A stretch of 64,000 nt of DNA from Oscillatoria acuminata PCC 6304. Lineage in GTDB: Bacteria > Cyanobacteriota > Cyanobacteriia > Cyanobacteriales > Laspinemataceae. The notes beneath the pieces are model-generated. The model was not told the origin of the DNA and did no database searches. It saw only the letters and a list, made by a program, of their open reading frames with translations. Every line of letters starts with the position of its first letter. Position 1 is the first letter of the stretch. Below are positions 36,971 to 46,780 of this stretch, piece after piece. Position numbers and translations under genes: made by a program. The stretch covers positions 5,271,227 through 5,335,226 of the forward strand of contig NC_019693.1 of NCBI RefSeq assembly GCF_000317105.1, written 5' to 3'.

Positions 36971-37921
36971 GTGGACGAACTGAATCCCTTTTTTTCAAAA
37001 TCGATGGTGTTACTGGCGGCGATCGCTGCGATTAGTACGATTATTATCGGCACATTTCTGCCTACCCTGATATTATCGGGAGGAATTGTTCAAGCCAGTG
37101 GCAAATCCCCCGAGATTGTCTTAGCATCTCTTGGGGTTCAGGAAGCGATGACGCTTCGACTGGAGGGGTTTACCAAGGCGATCGCCCAAAAGCAAACGGA
37201 CAAGGAAAAACGGTTTACCTTTGCCGTTACTCCGGAGTTTCGCGGGAAAACATTGTATGACGTGGCCTTAGATGACAGTAACAAGGCGATCGCCCTAACT
37301 TTTGATGATGGTCCTTGGCCGATTTATACCGAACAAGTCCTAGATATTCTCGAACAAAATGACATTAAAGCCACCTTCTTTTTGATTGGCCAACACTTAA
37401 AACACCATTCAGCAATTGCCGAAAAAGTAGTCGAAGCTGGTCATGCTTTGGGTAACCATACTTGGAATCATCACTATCATAATGTTCCGCGAGAAGTGGC
37501 CGCCAAAGAAATCGAAGATACCGCTGCACTGATTTATGAAGTAACTGGATTTAAAACTGAGTGGTTTCGGCCTCCGGGAGGGGTACTCACTAATGGATTG
37601 AACGCCTATGCACTTAGTCAAAATTATGCCGTGGCTATGTGGTCTTCTGACGCTAGAGAGTCTTCTTTTTCGAGTTCCGGAGCATTAGTAAACAACGTGC
37701 TAAATGGTGCTAAACCTGGGGGAATTGTTCTGTTACATGATGGCGGTGGCAATCGTTCGGCTACGGTGCAAGCCTTACCCATTATTATTACTAAACTCAA
37801 AGAACGGGGATATCGATTTGTCACCTTACCCGAACTGTTAGAACTTTACGAACAGCATCAGCAATCAACTATTGCTGAAAACACTCCCAATCCGACACCC
37901 GTTGCCGATGGGATTGAATAG
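36971..37921 (+). CDS. Polysaccharide deacetylase (NodB domain)
   Basis: This 316-residue protein starts at GTG 36971 with GGGAG nearby. A single N-terminal membrane segment (about 10-38) anchors an external NodB domain (about 100-290). All five motifs are visible: TFDDGP (metal Asp), HTWNH (metal His pair in GNHTWNHH), RPPGG, WSSDARE and LLHDGGG. It should remove acetyl groups from peptidoglycan or an exopolysaccharide. The substrate is not determinable. The acidic, Pro-rich tail is short. It converges with the WD40-ATPase gene, and a shared hairpin separates the transcripts. Confidence 0.92.
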   Translation: MDELNPFFSKSMVLLAAIAAISTIIIGTFLPTLILSGGIVQASGKSPEIVLASLGVQEAMTLRLEGFTKAIAQKQTDKEKRFTFAVTPEFRGKTLYDVALDDSNKAIALTFDDGPWPIYTEQVLDILEQNDIKATFFLIGQHLKHHSAIAEKVVEAGHALGNHTWNHHYHNVPREVAAKEIEDTAALIYEVTGFKTEWFRPPGGVLTNGLNAYALSQNYAVAMWSSDARESSFSSSGALVNNVLNGAKPGGIVLLHDGGGNRSATVQALPIIITKLKERGYRFVTLPELLELYEQHQQSTIAENTPNPTPVADGIE

Positions 37922-37931
37922 ACTTTCATCG

Positions 37932-37970
37932 AATAGGTGAGCTTTTTTGCGGTGGCAGAACTCACCTATT
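37932..37970 (+). terminator. Hairpin terminator overlapping the stop of the convergent WD40 gene
   Basis: A perfect 10-bp stem, AATAGGTGAG (37932-37941) and CTCACCTATT (37961-37970), is followed by TT. It overlaps the stop codon of the minus-strand gene at 37966-37968. Confidence 0.6.
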
Positions 37971-40900
37971 TTAACGGAGTTTCACTGAATCGGCGAGTAC
38001 AGAGTTTCGCCTCATCGTCTGGAACCGATGGATTGGTTTTTAAATAATTTTGGACCCAATGACAAGCATAAGTCAGGGGGTCAAGATTGAGGATGCGATC
38101 AAGATGCCAAAGCATCATAATTTGTTCATCCCCTACGGATACTAAAATGGGTAGAGTCGGATGAAAAGCTACCGCACGAACTCCGGCATGATGACCCGTC
38201 AAAGTCGTGAGTAAAACCCCTTCTCGGGTCCAAATTTTAATCGTTTCATCAATACTACTAGTGGCAATTAAAGACCCATCCGGACTAAAATCAATTCCCC
38301 AAACTGCTGCTGTATGTCCAGTCAAAGTTTTAATTAACGTTCCATCTTTCCGCCAGAGTTTAACGGTCATATCGCCACTACCCGAGGCAATCATTTCTCC
38401 ATCGGGACTAAAGGTGACTTTCCAAACCGCCGCATTATGACCGTTCAGAGTGTTTAAAAGCTGACCGGATCGGTTCCAGAGTCGAATGGTAGAATCGTTA
38501 CTCGCCGAGGCCAAAATTTGACCATCGGGGCTAAATTTAACGCTCCATGTGGGGGCGGTATGTCCCGTTAACGGTTTTATAAAACCCTCTTGGCGACTCC
38601 ACAACCAAATGACTCCATTGGCATCTCCGGCAGCGAGTCTTTCTCCGTTAAAGTCCCAATTAACCGATAATAAAGCAGCATTTGCATCCTCAAAGGTCTG
38701 TAAAATTGTGCCATCCAATTGCCAAATTTTGAGGGTTTTATCTTCGCTAACCGATGCAATAACGTCCTGGTGAGGATGAAAATCAATATTGCCTAGGGCA
38801 GCTTCATGTGCTTTTATAGTTCTTAATAGAGTGCCATCAAGTTGCCAAATTCTGATATTTTTATCGGTGCCTGATGTGGCGATCGCCTTGCCATCGGCAC
38901 TAAATGATAATCCCCGCAATAACCCATTTAAGGCATAGAACTTTTGCTGAAAAATGCTGTGGTTTTTCCACAAAATTGCCACATTTTCTGCACCCGCTGA
39001 GGCAATTTCTTCCCCATCCGGACTAAACGCCATCCCCCAAATTGCCGCATCATGACCTCGCAGGGTGGAAATTAACGTGCCATCCCGTTTCCAAAGTTTC
39101 AGGGTTTTATCCCAGCTTACCGAAGCTAAAATGCTGCTATCTGGGCTAAATCTCAGTTCTTTAACTGTGGCATCATGGGCTTTTAGAGTATGGAGAAGGG
39201 TTCCTTCTCGGGTCCAAATATTAATCATCCCATCCACGGTCCCCGACGCCAAAAGGGTATTATCCGGACTAAAGGCGACTGCATAAACCGGACTTGGATG
39301 TCCAATTAATTCCCGGAGTTTACTCCCCTCGGCATTCCATAACTGGATAGTATTATCAATTTTACCCGCTGCAACGGTTTGACCATCAGGACTAAATGCC
39401 ACAGCCCGAATTCCTGTGGGTTCCCCTTCAAATCGTGTCACTAATTCACCCTGAGAATTCCAAGATTCTACGGTACTATCCGACCCCCCAGAAATCACCT
39501 GTTCACCATCGGGACTAAAGTCAATACTCCAAATTCCTGAAGTATTCGCCTGAGATGAACTTAATAATGTCCCATCTCGCTTCCAAAATTTAACGGTTTT
39601 ATCATCTCCAGATGAGGCTATCAATTCTCCATTGGGACTAAATTTTACCGCCCGAACCACCGCTTGATGTCCGGTTAAGGTTTGAATCAGAGTGCCATCT
39701 CTCTTCCAGAGTTTGAGCGTTCCATCAACCCCGGCGGTGACAATTTTCTGACCATCGGGACTATAATCCACGGCTAAAACGGCTGCGGTATGACCATTGA
39801 GCCGATTAGATTCCTGAATGCTTAAAATCACTTGCCAAAGGGCTTCATTAATGCTAATTTCCAGTTCTGAATCAAGATTTTTGAACTGTTTTGAGCGTTC
39901 TTTTCCTTTGATAGCTTGCAGTAGGGCATTGAAACTTTTATTAGAGGCAAATAAGGCTTCTGAGGATAAAGTAATAGCTCGAATTTCGCTAATAGCCGTT
40001 TGTTGATATTGCTGATACGCGAAAACGCCCAAACTGCTGGCGACTATCATCGCAATGCTGACAATTCCTAAGAGGAGATTTTGTCGCTTTAAGTGGCGCT
40101 GTTCTAATTGGAGTCGCGCTTCTACTTCTTTAAGTCGTTCTGCCTCTAAAGTTCTTTGAGTTTCTTGGCGGTCTAATTCTTGAGAAGCAGCTAGAAATTG
40201 ATAATCCAAATTACTCAGGCTTTTTCCCTGGGACCAATCGAGAATATCGCGTAAGGCTTTCCCTCGCAATAGCCAAGATTCATCCTGATATCCAGACACA
40301 ATCCAAGCATCGATCGCCTGGGAATAGGGTCGGAGATTTGCCAGTTGGGTGGCAACCCACTCAAAACTAAAAATTTCCTGATAAATGGGGTTTTTAATCC
40401 GGAGAATGCCTTCGCGTTTTTCGATTAAGCCGGTTAAAATTAATTCAGTTTGTTCCGGACTGTCATCGGCAGCAATTTGTTCAAATCCCGAGGAGGTCTC
40501 ATCCTCTTCCGAGTGCAGGAGAATTTTCTGGTAGAGCCCCAGCAACCGTCCAACTCGCTGTTCACTATAAAGCAGGCGATCGCAGATAGTTTTAAAATGT
40601 TCTGGCTCATCATTCGCTTTCCAGTTTTTAATCAGATTTATCTCAACTAAACTATTAATAAAATCCGGAGTTAATTCCGGGTAATTGTCTCTGGAGTGGC
40701 TGGAAATCATTTGACAGAGTTTTTGAGTCAGAAAAGGTTGACCTCCAGTCCAATACAAAATCCGTTTTAAAGCTAATTTTGGGTCTGCAACCTGCTCCGA
40801 TAATCCGACCAATAGTGGGGAAGTTTCTTGAAACTCAAATCCCGATAATTCAATCCCTTTGCCAATATTAAAAGGAGTTCGAGTGCCATCGAAAATCAAA

Positions 40901-41472
40901 TCAGCCGGGGTCGCTACTCCAAACAAAGCAAAGGCTAATCGGCCATAATCTTCATTATCGGCACGGCGGTTATAACAGGCCCGAATTAGGGCAAAAAAAT
41001 CATCTGTAGAAAAATTTAAACTCAGAACACTATCAATTTCATCAATAAAAATTACAATGGGTTCAGGGACTTGCGCCAGCAGAACTGTCTCTAAAAAATC
41101 ACTTAAGCGATTAACATAAGAACAATGAGTGCGATCGCGCCACCAACTCAACAGATTGACCTCTAGTCGAAACGCCTTGGTCAACAACCCCACAATCGAC
41201 CCATACCACTGTTCTTGGGTGACCTCTTGGGTGCCAATGGCGCTTACATCAATCACCCCACAACGAATCCCAATCGATTGTAACCGATGGGTCGTTTGCA
41301 CACGCAAACTCGATTTGCCCATTTGTCGCGCATTAAACACATAGCAAAATTCCCCTTTGACCAATTCCTGAAATAAGGTTTTATCCGCTGGTCTTTGTAC
41401 ATAGGTGGGAGCATTAAAGGTTAAACTCCCTCCAACTTGATAAGAAAAATTAGAACTTTTTGAAACTTGCAT
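37966..41472 (-). CDS. AAA-like ATPase with 14 C-terminal WD40 repeats
   Basis: The 1168-residue protein has an N-terminal AAA-like (AAA_35) P-loop domain. Walker A is NARQMGKSS (47-55), the Walker B region is IVIFIDEIDSVL (about 138-149), and GGQPFLTQKLCQ is a family block. A coiled coil (about 425-460) and one membrane helix (about 463-485, LLGIVSIAMIVASSLGVFAYQQ) follow. Then come 14 WD40 units (about 555-1140), each with an SPDG turn and LW/IW end, enough for two seven-bladed propellers. A short Cys-containing tail ends the protein. Such proteins are cyanobacterial signal-transduction or conflict NTPases that use the propellers as interaction or ligand sensors. Another AAA-like gene lies 370 bases upstream on the same strand. 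Confidence 0.92.
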   Translation of the reverse strand: MQVSKSSNFSYQVGGSLTFNAPTYVQRPADKTLFQELVKGEFCYVFNARQMGKSSLRVQTTHRLQSIGIRCGVIDVSAIGTQEVTQEQWYGSIVGLLTKAFRLEVNLLSWWRDRTHCSYVNRLSDFLETVLLAQVPEPIVIFIDEIDSVLSLNFSTDDFFALIRACYNRRADNEDYGRLAFALFGVATPADLIFDGTRTPFNIGKGIELSGFEFQETSPLLVGLSEQVADPKLALKRILYWTGGQPFLTQKLCQMISSHSRDNYPELTPDFINSLVEINLIKNWKANDEPEHFKTICDRLLYSEQRVGRLLGLYQKILLHSEEDETSSGFEQIAADDSPEQTELILTGLIEKREGILRIKNPIYQEIFSFEWVATQLANLRPYSQAIDAWIVSGYQDESWLLRGKALRDILDWSQGKSLSNLDYQFLAASQELDRQETQRTLEAERLKEVEARLQLEQRHLKRQNLLLGIVSIAMIVASSLGVFAYQQYQQTAISEIRAITLSSEALFASNKSFNALLQAIKGKERSKQFKNLDSELEISINEALWQVILSIQESNRLNGHTAAVLAVDYSPDGQKIVTAGVDGTLKLWKRDGTLIQTLTGHQAVVRAVKFSPNGELIASSGDDKTVKFWKRDGTLLSSSQANTSGIWSIDFSPDGEQVISGGSDSTVESWNSQGELVTRFEGEPTGIRAVAFSPDGQTVAAGKIDNTIQLWNAEGSKLRELIGHPSPVYAVAFSPDNTLLASGTVDGMINIWTREGTLLHTLKAHDATVKELRFSPDSSILASVSWDKTLKLWKRDGTLISTLRGHDAAIWGMAFSPDGEEIASAGAENVAILWKNHSIFQQKFYALNGLLRGLSFSADGKAIATSGTDKNIRIWQLDGTLLRTIKAHEAALGNIDFHPHQDVIASVSEDKTLKIWQLDGTILQTFEDANAALLSVNWDFNGERLAAGDANGVIWLWSRQEGFIKPLTGHTAPTWSVKFSPDGQILASASNDSTIRLWNRSGQLLNTLNGHNAAVWKVTFSPDGEMIASGSGDMTVKLWRKDGTLIKTLTGHTAAVWGIDFSPDGSLIATSSIDETIKIWTREGVLLTTLTGHHAGVRAVAFHPTLPILVSVGDEQIMMLWHLDRILNLDPLTYACHWVQNYLKTNPSVPDDEAKLCTRRFSETPLK

Positions 41473-41542
41473 TATTACACTTACTTACAATAAAATGCTT
41501 CAGAGGGCTATCCGGTTAAGTTGGGAATTAAAATTCAAAGGA

Positions 41543-41795
41543 GAGAAGAGGAAAAGGGAGCATCTCAATTTTACCTAAAACCCGATCTGACCTCTCCCCG
41601 GCCCTCTCTATAGAGGAGAGGGAGAATAATCCAATTTTTTTATTGCAGAGAGGGGGAAATAAATCTCTTTCTCCCCCTTCCCTTGTAGGGAAATAAATCT
41701 CTTTCTCCCCCTTCCCTTGTAGGAAAATAAATCTCTTTCTCCCCCTTCCCTTGTAGGGAAGGGGGCTGGGGGGTTAGGTCTCTTTTCCAAATTAA
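41543..41795 (-). repeat. Dispersed palindromic element (family R1), copy B, with a 34-bp triplication
   Basis: In reverse orientation to 27715-28003, the segment carries the identical 32-base block at 41615-41646 and the GGAGCATCTCAATTTTACCTAA end. Three exact-period 34-base units (starts 41657, 41691 and 41725; AAATAAATCTCTTTCTCCCC) follow, then the GGGGGGTTAGGTCTCTTTTCC end. Copy A instead has a 70-bp duplication, so internal copy number varies between copies. Confidence 0.75.
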
Positions 41796-41840
41796 GATAC
41801 CCCCGAAGAAAATGTTAAAGATTTCTCTTCTCTCCCTAAA

Positions 41841-43211
41841 CTAGACATTCAAAAATCGGGAAAAATAAGTCTGATAAAGCAGACAACTGGGCAGGGCTAA
41901 TTGATTTTCAAATTTAATTAATCCCAATCCCTGCAATTTAAACGCTTGGGTCGGGTGCAATTCTACCCCCGTTTTGCTCAAAATCACTGATTCCCAAGCA
42001 TCCTTGAGGTCAGGATGCTGCTCTAAATAAACAAGTTGTTGTCGTAAATGACTCTCAAAGATACTGTTTGGAGTCGTGATAGTTTCGAGTAACCCTTCTA
42101 GGGTGATGGTTTCTTGACTTAAATGAAAAAAAGCCAATTGGGTTAAGTAGGGATGGCCGCCGAGAAGACCGATCGCACCCTCGGCATAGCGTTCTCGGGG
42201 CGTTAATCCATACCGCACCGCTAACTCCTCAACCTGTTCTATGGTAAAGGCGGATAAACTAATTAACAACCCGACATTAAAGGGCGATTGATGCACCGTT
42301 AACGGTAGAAAAACATCGGTGGAATAGATGATGACTAACCGGAGTTTTTGCCAGAGTTCACTTCCTTCGGTACTATGGCGCGATCGCTCATACCAGGCGC
42401 GGAGCATTCCAAAAAAATCCGTGGCAATTTTGGGATAGCTAAATACTACATTCACTTCATCCAAGATTAGCAACAGTGGACTTTCAGCAGCAGGCAGCAA
42501 ATAGCTTTCAAAATAATCATTACAACTATAGCTGCTGCCAAACATCGGATTCCAAAACTCCTCTAAGCGATTCGGTAACCCCAGACTCCGGGTGACCATC
42601 ACACACAACCATTGCAAGAAAACTGTTAAACTTTCAAAAACCCCGCTATCGGCCAGTTGCAAACTGACGATCGCCATACGAAACCCACTTTCTTCGGCTG
42701 GAGTGAATCCCCGCACCACCAAAGAGGTTTTACCAAACTGTCGAGGTGCTCGAATCCGAATTAAGGCCCCCGGTTGTAAACTCTCTGCCTTAAGAAGCTG
42801 TTCCGCTGGGGATCGATAGATGTAAAATGGGGAATCTACCGCTAACTGCCCCTTGAGTGGGGTCCGGAGTAAACCCGTTAAAGCTGCCATTGATGCCTCG
42901 GGGTCTGCCTCCTGGCTAATATAGTCCTCTTTTTGGAGGGAAAGGCCAAATGCGGTGAAGTAGTCGGCTAAGGTGACCGAATCAACCGGCTTTTGCCGAT
43001 GCCGGACTTTTGTCAGGGTTTTCGTACTTAGTCCAGTGCGATCGCTTAACTCTTCCAAGGTGTAGGGGTGTCCACCATTATTCCGTGCGGCTGACAAATG
43101 CTCCGCCGCTTGTAAGCGTTGAGCACCCTGAGAGCTAAGAATAACCCCTCTTCTGCGTTTTTGAGATGTTGTTTGTTCCAATGGGCTGTCAGGAGAAACC
43201 ACACTTAACAC
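41841..43211 (-). CDS. AAA-like ATPase with N-terminal helix-turn-helix
   Basis: The 456-residue protein begins with a basic tail and an HTH-type segment (about 50-92, YTLEELSDRTGLSTKTLTKVR). An AAA-like (AAA_35) domain follows: Walker A-like RAPRQFGKTS (154-163), Walker B LLLILDEVNVVF (about 236-247) and GGHPYLTQLAF. It ends after a winged-helix-like region without a C-terminal sensor. It is clearly related to the N-terminal half of the neighbouring WD40 protein but uses a different partner domain. The HTH may bind DNA or act as a protein adaptor. An R1 repeat separates the two genes. Function is unknown. Confidence 0.85.
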   Translation of the reverse strand: MLSVVSPDSPLEQTTSQKRRRGVILSSQGAQRLQAAEHLSAARNNGGHPYTLEELSDRTGLSTKTLTKVRHRQKPVDSVTLADYFTAFGLSLQKEDYISQEADPEASMAALTGLLRTPLKGQLAVDSPFYIYRSPAEQLLKAESLQPGALIRIRAPRQFGKTSLVVRGFTPAEESGFRMAIVSLQLADSGVFESLTVFLQWLCVMVTRSLGLPNRLEEFWNPMFGSSYSCNDYFESYLLPAAESPLLLILDEVNVVFSYPKIATDFFGMLRAWYERSRHSTEGSELWQKLRLVIIYSTDVFLPLTVHQSPFNVGLLISLSAFTIEQVEELAVRYGLTPRERYAEGAIGLLGGHPYLTQLAFFHLSQETITLEGLLETITTPNSIFESHLRQQLVYLEQHPDLKDAWESVILSKTGVELHPTQAFKLQGLGLIKFENQLALPSCLLYQTYFSRFLNV

Positions 43212-43634
43212 TTTTTAACTAAATCTGAAGTTGTTGATCTAAATCAAATGGATTAGTTACCCATTTTACAGGGATTATCAACCCCTTCCCATTAAGATTC
43301 CTGGTTAAATGCCTAAGTTACTCCCTTAACGTTCCATCGGGGGTGGCGATCGCCCTTGTCCAATGGCAGGATCGACTCAGGAGAGAGAACTGAGTCCCGA
43401 AAGCAGTCAGAGTGCAGCGGTTCCCAGACGGTGGGGAACCCCAACAGCCAGGGGATAGGTTCCAACAGACCGTTCCATCTTGGATAGAGTCTGAACTGGG
43501 TTAAAAAATTTCTTGAACTTGAATCAGAGGAGATTCAAATTCAAGTGAAGCTCTCTCACCCTAGACTTCAATTCCTGTTTTTATAAATGTTGACTTGATA
43601 TTGACAAAAGAAGAGTTACAAGGAGAAGAAAACA
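43212..43634. other. Divergent promoter region, no gene
   Basis: About 420 bases lie between the HTH-AAA gene (minus) and the hybrid kinase (plus). The stretch holds one HIP1-type site (near 43345) and an AAGGAG ribosome site for the GTG at 43635. No clear hairpin or -35/-10 pair was identified. Confidence 0.45.
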
Positions 43635-46600
43635 GTGCTGGAATTTTTGAACATTTTTTTTACTCCACTTGCCTATATTCCACACGGCCATTGTTATCTT
43701 TGGCAAACTCCCCTTGTTGCACTGCATCTGGTTAGCGATGCGCTGATTGCGATCGCCTACTTCTCCATTCCCACGATGCTGATTTACTTCATCTACAAAC
43801 GCAGAGACATTGCGTTTTCTAGCATCTTTGCGATGTTTGGAGCCTTTATTGTTCTGTGTGGAGTAGGTCATTTATTAGATATTTGGACCCTGTGGCATCC
43901 CGATTATTGGGTTTCAGGAATCGAGCGAGCCATCACAGCCCTTGTCTCTTGCTATACCGCGTTGCGACTGGTGGAACTGCTGCCCCAATTTCTCTCCCTA
44001 CGCACCCCAGAACAGCTTGAAGCAGTCAATCAGAAATTGCAGAAAGAAGTGCTGCAACGGCAACGAACGGAAGAAATTCTGCAAGCGCTTGTGTCCGGAA
44101 CTGCATCAGTTACAGGACAAGATTTTTTTCCCGCCTTGGTTAAAAACTTAGCCAAGGCTTTAAATGTCAAGTATGTGATTGTTTCTGAAAAAAGTCACAC
44201 ACAAGACCAAACTTTAGACAGTCTGGGCTTCTGGGCCGGGGATAATTTGGGGAATAACTTTAATTATGAATTTACCGGAAGACCTTGTGATTTTATTACT
44301 TATAATCATGAGTTTGCCTGCTACCCAGAGAAATTGCGGGAGCATTTTCCGAATGACCCCTTGCTTGAAGCAATTGAAGCAGAAAGTTACCTGGGTGTTT
44401 CTTTATTAGATGGCAATCAACGGGCGATCGGCAACCTGTGCATCCTGGATGTCAAGCCCTTAGAGGAGCAGGATCAAGCCCGAGCGATTATGAGCGTATT
44501 TGCCGCCCGCGCCGCCACGGAACTGCAACGAAAATGGGCGGAAGAAGAGAAACGGCTTGCTTATGAAGAGTTAGAATTTCGGGTTGAAAAGCGCACGGCT
44601 GAATTGGTCGCCGTAAACTCCACGTTAGAAACCGAAATTCAAGAACGGATTGATATAGAAGCCGAACTGCGGGTAATGGCGGAACGGGAAAAAACCATTT
44701 CCCTGATCATCCAACGGATGCGTGAAAGTTTAAATTTAGAGACCATTTTTCAGGCTACCACCAACGCACTGCGGCAAGCCGTGGACTGCGATCGGGTTGT
44801 AATTTATCGCTTTAATCCCGATTGGAGTGGCGCATTAGTTTCCGAGTCCGTTAGCACGGGTTGGGATGAGTTATTGCCGGAACAAGCAGACGATCCGATC
44901 CTCACTCAAGCCACCACCGATGCACCGGGTTGTGTCCTGACTCAAATGAATTCCTCGAATTTCTTGATTAAAGACACTTACCTCCAAGAACAGCAAGGGG
45001 GAATTTATCGTAAAAAACAGACATTTTGTTCAGTTTCTGATATTTACCAAGCCGGTTTTAGCTCCTGCTATCTGGAGTTTTTAGAGCAATTAAGCGCCCG
45101 GGCTTATGTCATTGCTCCCATTTTTTCCGGAAATACCCTCTGGGGCTTGCTGGGGGTTTATCAAAATAGCGGTCCCCGAGATTGGAAAGAAGCCCAAGTC
45201 AAAATTGTCACCCAAATTGGCAATCAACTGGGGGTTGCAGTCCAACAAGCCGAACTATTTGCCCAAACCCAAAAACAAGCCGAAGAATTGCATCGCACCG
45301 CTGAGGCAGCCAATACAGCTAACCGCGCTAAAAGCGAATTTTTAGCGAATATGAGCCACGAACTCAGAACGCCGCTGAATGCAATTTTAGGATTTACTCA
45401 ATTGATGCAACGAGATAGTTCTCTAGCCGATCTACATCAAGGATATATTGACATTATCAATAAAAGTGGCTCCCATTTACTCGCCCTGATTAACGATGTC
45501 TTAGAGATGTCGAAAATTGAGGCAGGGCGAGTCACCCTGAATGAGGTTGAATTCGACCTGCCCAAACTGGTGTACAGCTTGGAATCCATGCTACAACTCA
45601 AAGCCAAATCTAAGGGTTTGAGCCTGAGATTTGAACTGCAACCAACCCTCCTTCAATTTATTCGTGGGGATGAAAATAAATTGCGCCAGGTGCTGATTAA
45701 TCTGTTGGGAAATGCCATAAAATTTACCAATCAGGGGCGAGTTACTCTGCGGATATCTAGTTCAGAATTTAACCCAGACATCGAGACTCCGCACCAAGCG
45801 ATCGTCCAATTTGAAGTCGAAGATACGGGTCCCGGACTCAGTTCCGAAGACATCAAGGGCCTCTTTCAGGCGTTTCAGCAAACTCGGGTGGGGCGGCAAT
45901 CCCAAGAAGGAACAGGGTTAGGACTGCGAATTTCTCAGAAATTTGTACAGTTAATGGGAGGACTGATTACGGTTACAAGTACCGTAGGAGAAGGTAGTCG
46001 CTTTAAATTCGAGATTCCCGTGGGCTTGGTTCAAGGGTCCCAAATGGAAAATACTTGTGATCTTAACGGTGCTATTCGGTTAGCACCGGGACAACCGAGC
46101 TATCGAATTTTGGTCGTGGAAGATAACCCGATTAACCGATTGTTATTAGTAACCTTGTTAAAGGATATCGGCGTGGAGGTTCAGGAAGCGGAGAATGGGG
46201 AAGTGGCGATCGCGGCTTGGCAACAGTGGCATCCCCACCTAATTTTCATGGATATGCATATGCCCAAAATGGATGGATATGAGGCAACCCAACGGATTAA
46301 ACAATGGAAAACCCGCACCCACCCATCCAGTGATCTACCCCCCATTCCTCCGATTATTGCCATTACTGCCAGTGCCTTTTCAGAAAATCGAGAAGAGTGT
46401 TTACAAGTGGGCTGCGATAGTTTCGTCAGCAAACCTTTCCGCCGGGAAGAAATTCTAGATACGCTCTCCCAATATCTCGGGGCAAAATACTCTTATCAAG
46501 AGATGAAAAATACGCCCACTCGTCCCAGTTCACACGATAAAGAACCGGATTGCCAACTTGAGGCTGATGCCCTCAATTTTATGCCTGCCGATTGGGTGCA

Positions 46601-46775
46601 GCAATTTTATAACGCCGTCGCCCAAGGCAGTGATACCCTGGCTTTAGAACTCTTGTCTTTCATTCCATCGGAATACTCTGAACTCATCGAAACGTTAACC
46701 AATCTCTTAGAAAACTACCAATTCGATCGCCTGATGGAATTGGCTCAACCAAACTCCCCAACTCTATCTAGTTAA
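43635..46775 (+). CDS. Ethylene-receptor-like hybrid histidine kinase with GAF and bilin-type GAF domains
   Basis: The 1046-residue protein starts at GTG 43635 (AAGGAG upstream). Three membrane helices (about 25-110) match the plant ethylene-binding domain: Asp35, Tyr42, Cys75 and His79 are spaced as Asp25, Tyr32, Cys65 and His69 of ETR1. A GAF domain (about 140-300), a coiled coil and a second GAF (about 355-545) follow. The second GAF has the cyanobacteriochrome-like DRVVIYRFNPDWSG, DIYQAGFSSCY (Cys478, potential bilin Cys, followed by Tyr rather than the common His) and YVIAPIF. Then come HisKA (His575 in MSHELRTPLN), an ATPase (NLLGNAIKFTN, GTGLGL) and a receiver (Asp873 in MDMHMPKMDG). 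The plan resembles SynEtr1/UirS of Synechocystis plus an internal receiver. The response regulator gene follows six bases after the stop. Confidence 0.9.
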   Translation: MLEFLNIFFTPLAYIPHGHCYLWQTPLVALHLVSDALIAIAYFSIPTMLIYFIYKRRDIAFSSIFAMFGAFIVLCGVGHLLDIWTLWHPDYWVSGIERAITALVSCYTALRLVELLPQFLSLRTPEQLEAVNQKLQKEVLQRQRTEEILQALVSGTASVTGQDFFPALVKNLAKALNVKYVIVSEKSHTQDQTLDSLGFWAGDNLGNNFNYEFTGRPCDFITYNHEFACYPEKLREHFPNDPLLEAIEAESYLGVSLLDGNQRAIGNLCILDVKPLEEQDQARAIMSVFAARAATELQRKWAEEEKRLAYEELEFRVEKRTAELVAVNSTLETEIQERIDIEAELRVMAEREKTISLIIQRMRESLNLETIFQATTNALRQAVDCDRVVIYRFNPDWSGALVSESVSTGWDELLPEQADDPILTQATTDAPGCVLTQMNSSNFLIKDTYLQEQQGGIYRKKQTFCSVSDIYQAGFSSCYLEFLEQLSARAYVIAPIFSGNTLWGLLGVYQNSGPRDWKEAQVKIVTQIGNQLGVAVQQAELFAQTQKQAEELHRTAEAANTANRAKSEFLANMSHELRTPLNAILGFTQLMQRDSSLADLHQGYIDIINKSGSHLLALINDVLEMSKIEAGRVTLNEVEFDLPKLVYSLESMLQLKAKSKGLSLRFELQPTLLQFIRGDENKLRQVLINLLGNAIKFTNQGRVTLRISSSEFNPDIETPHQAIVQFEVEDTGPGLSSEDIKGLFQAFQQTRVGRQSQEGTGLGLRISQKFVQLMGGLITVTSTVGEGSRFKFEIPVGLVQGSQMENTCDLNGAIRLAPGQPSYRILVVEDNPINRLLLVTLLKDIGVEVQEAENGEVAIAAWQQWHPHLIFMDMHMPKMDGYEATQRIKQWKTRTHPSSDLPPIPPIIAITASAFSENREECLQVGCDSFVSKPFRREEILDTLSQYLGAKYSYQEMKNTPTRPSSHDKEPDCQLEADALNFMPADWVQQFYNAVAQGSDTLALELLSFIPSEYSELIETLTNLLENYQFDRLMELAQPNSPTLSS

Positions 46776-46780
46776 ATATC

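Noticed and set aside
41657-41758. Three 34-bp direct repeats resembling a short CRISPR
   Set aside because: The repeats are contiguous with no spacers and belong to the R1 element.
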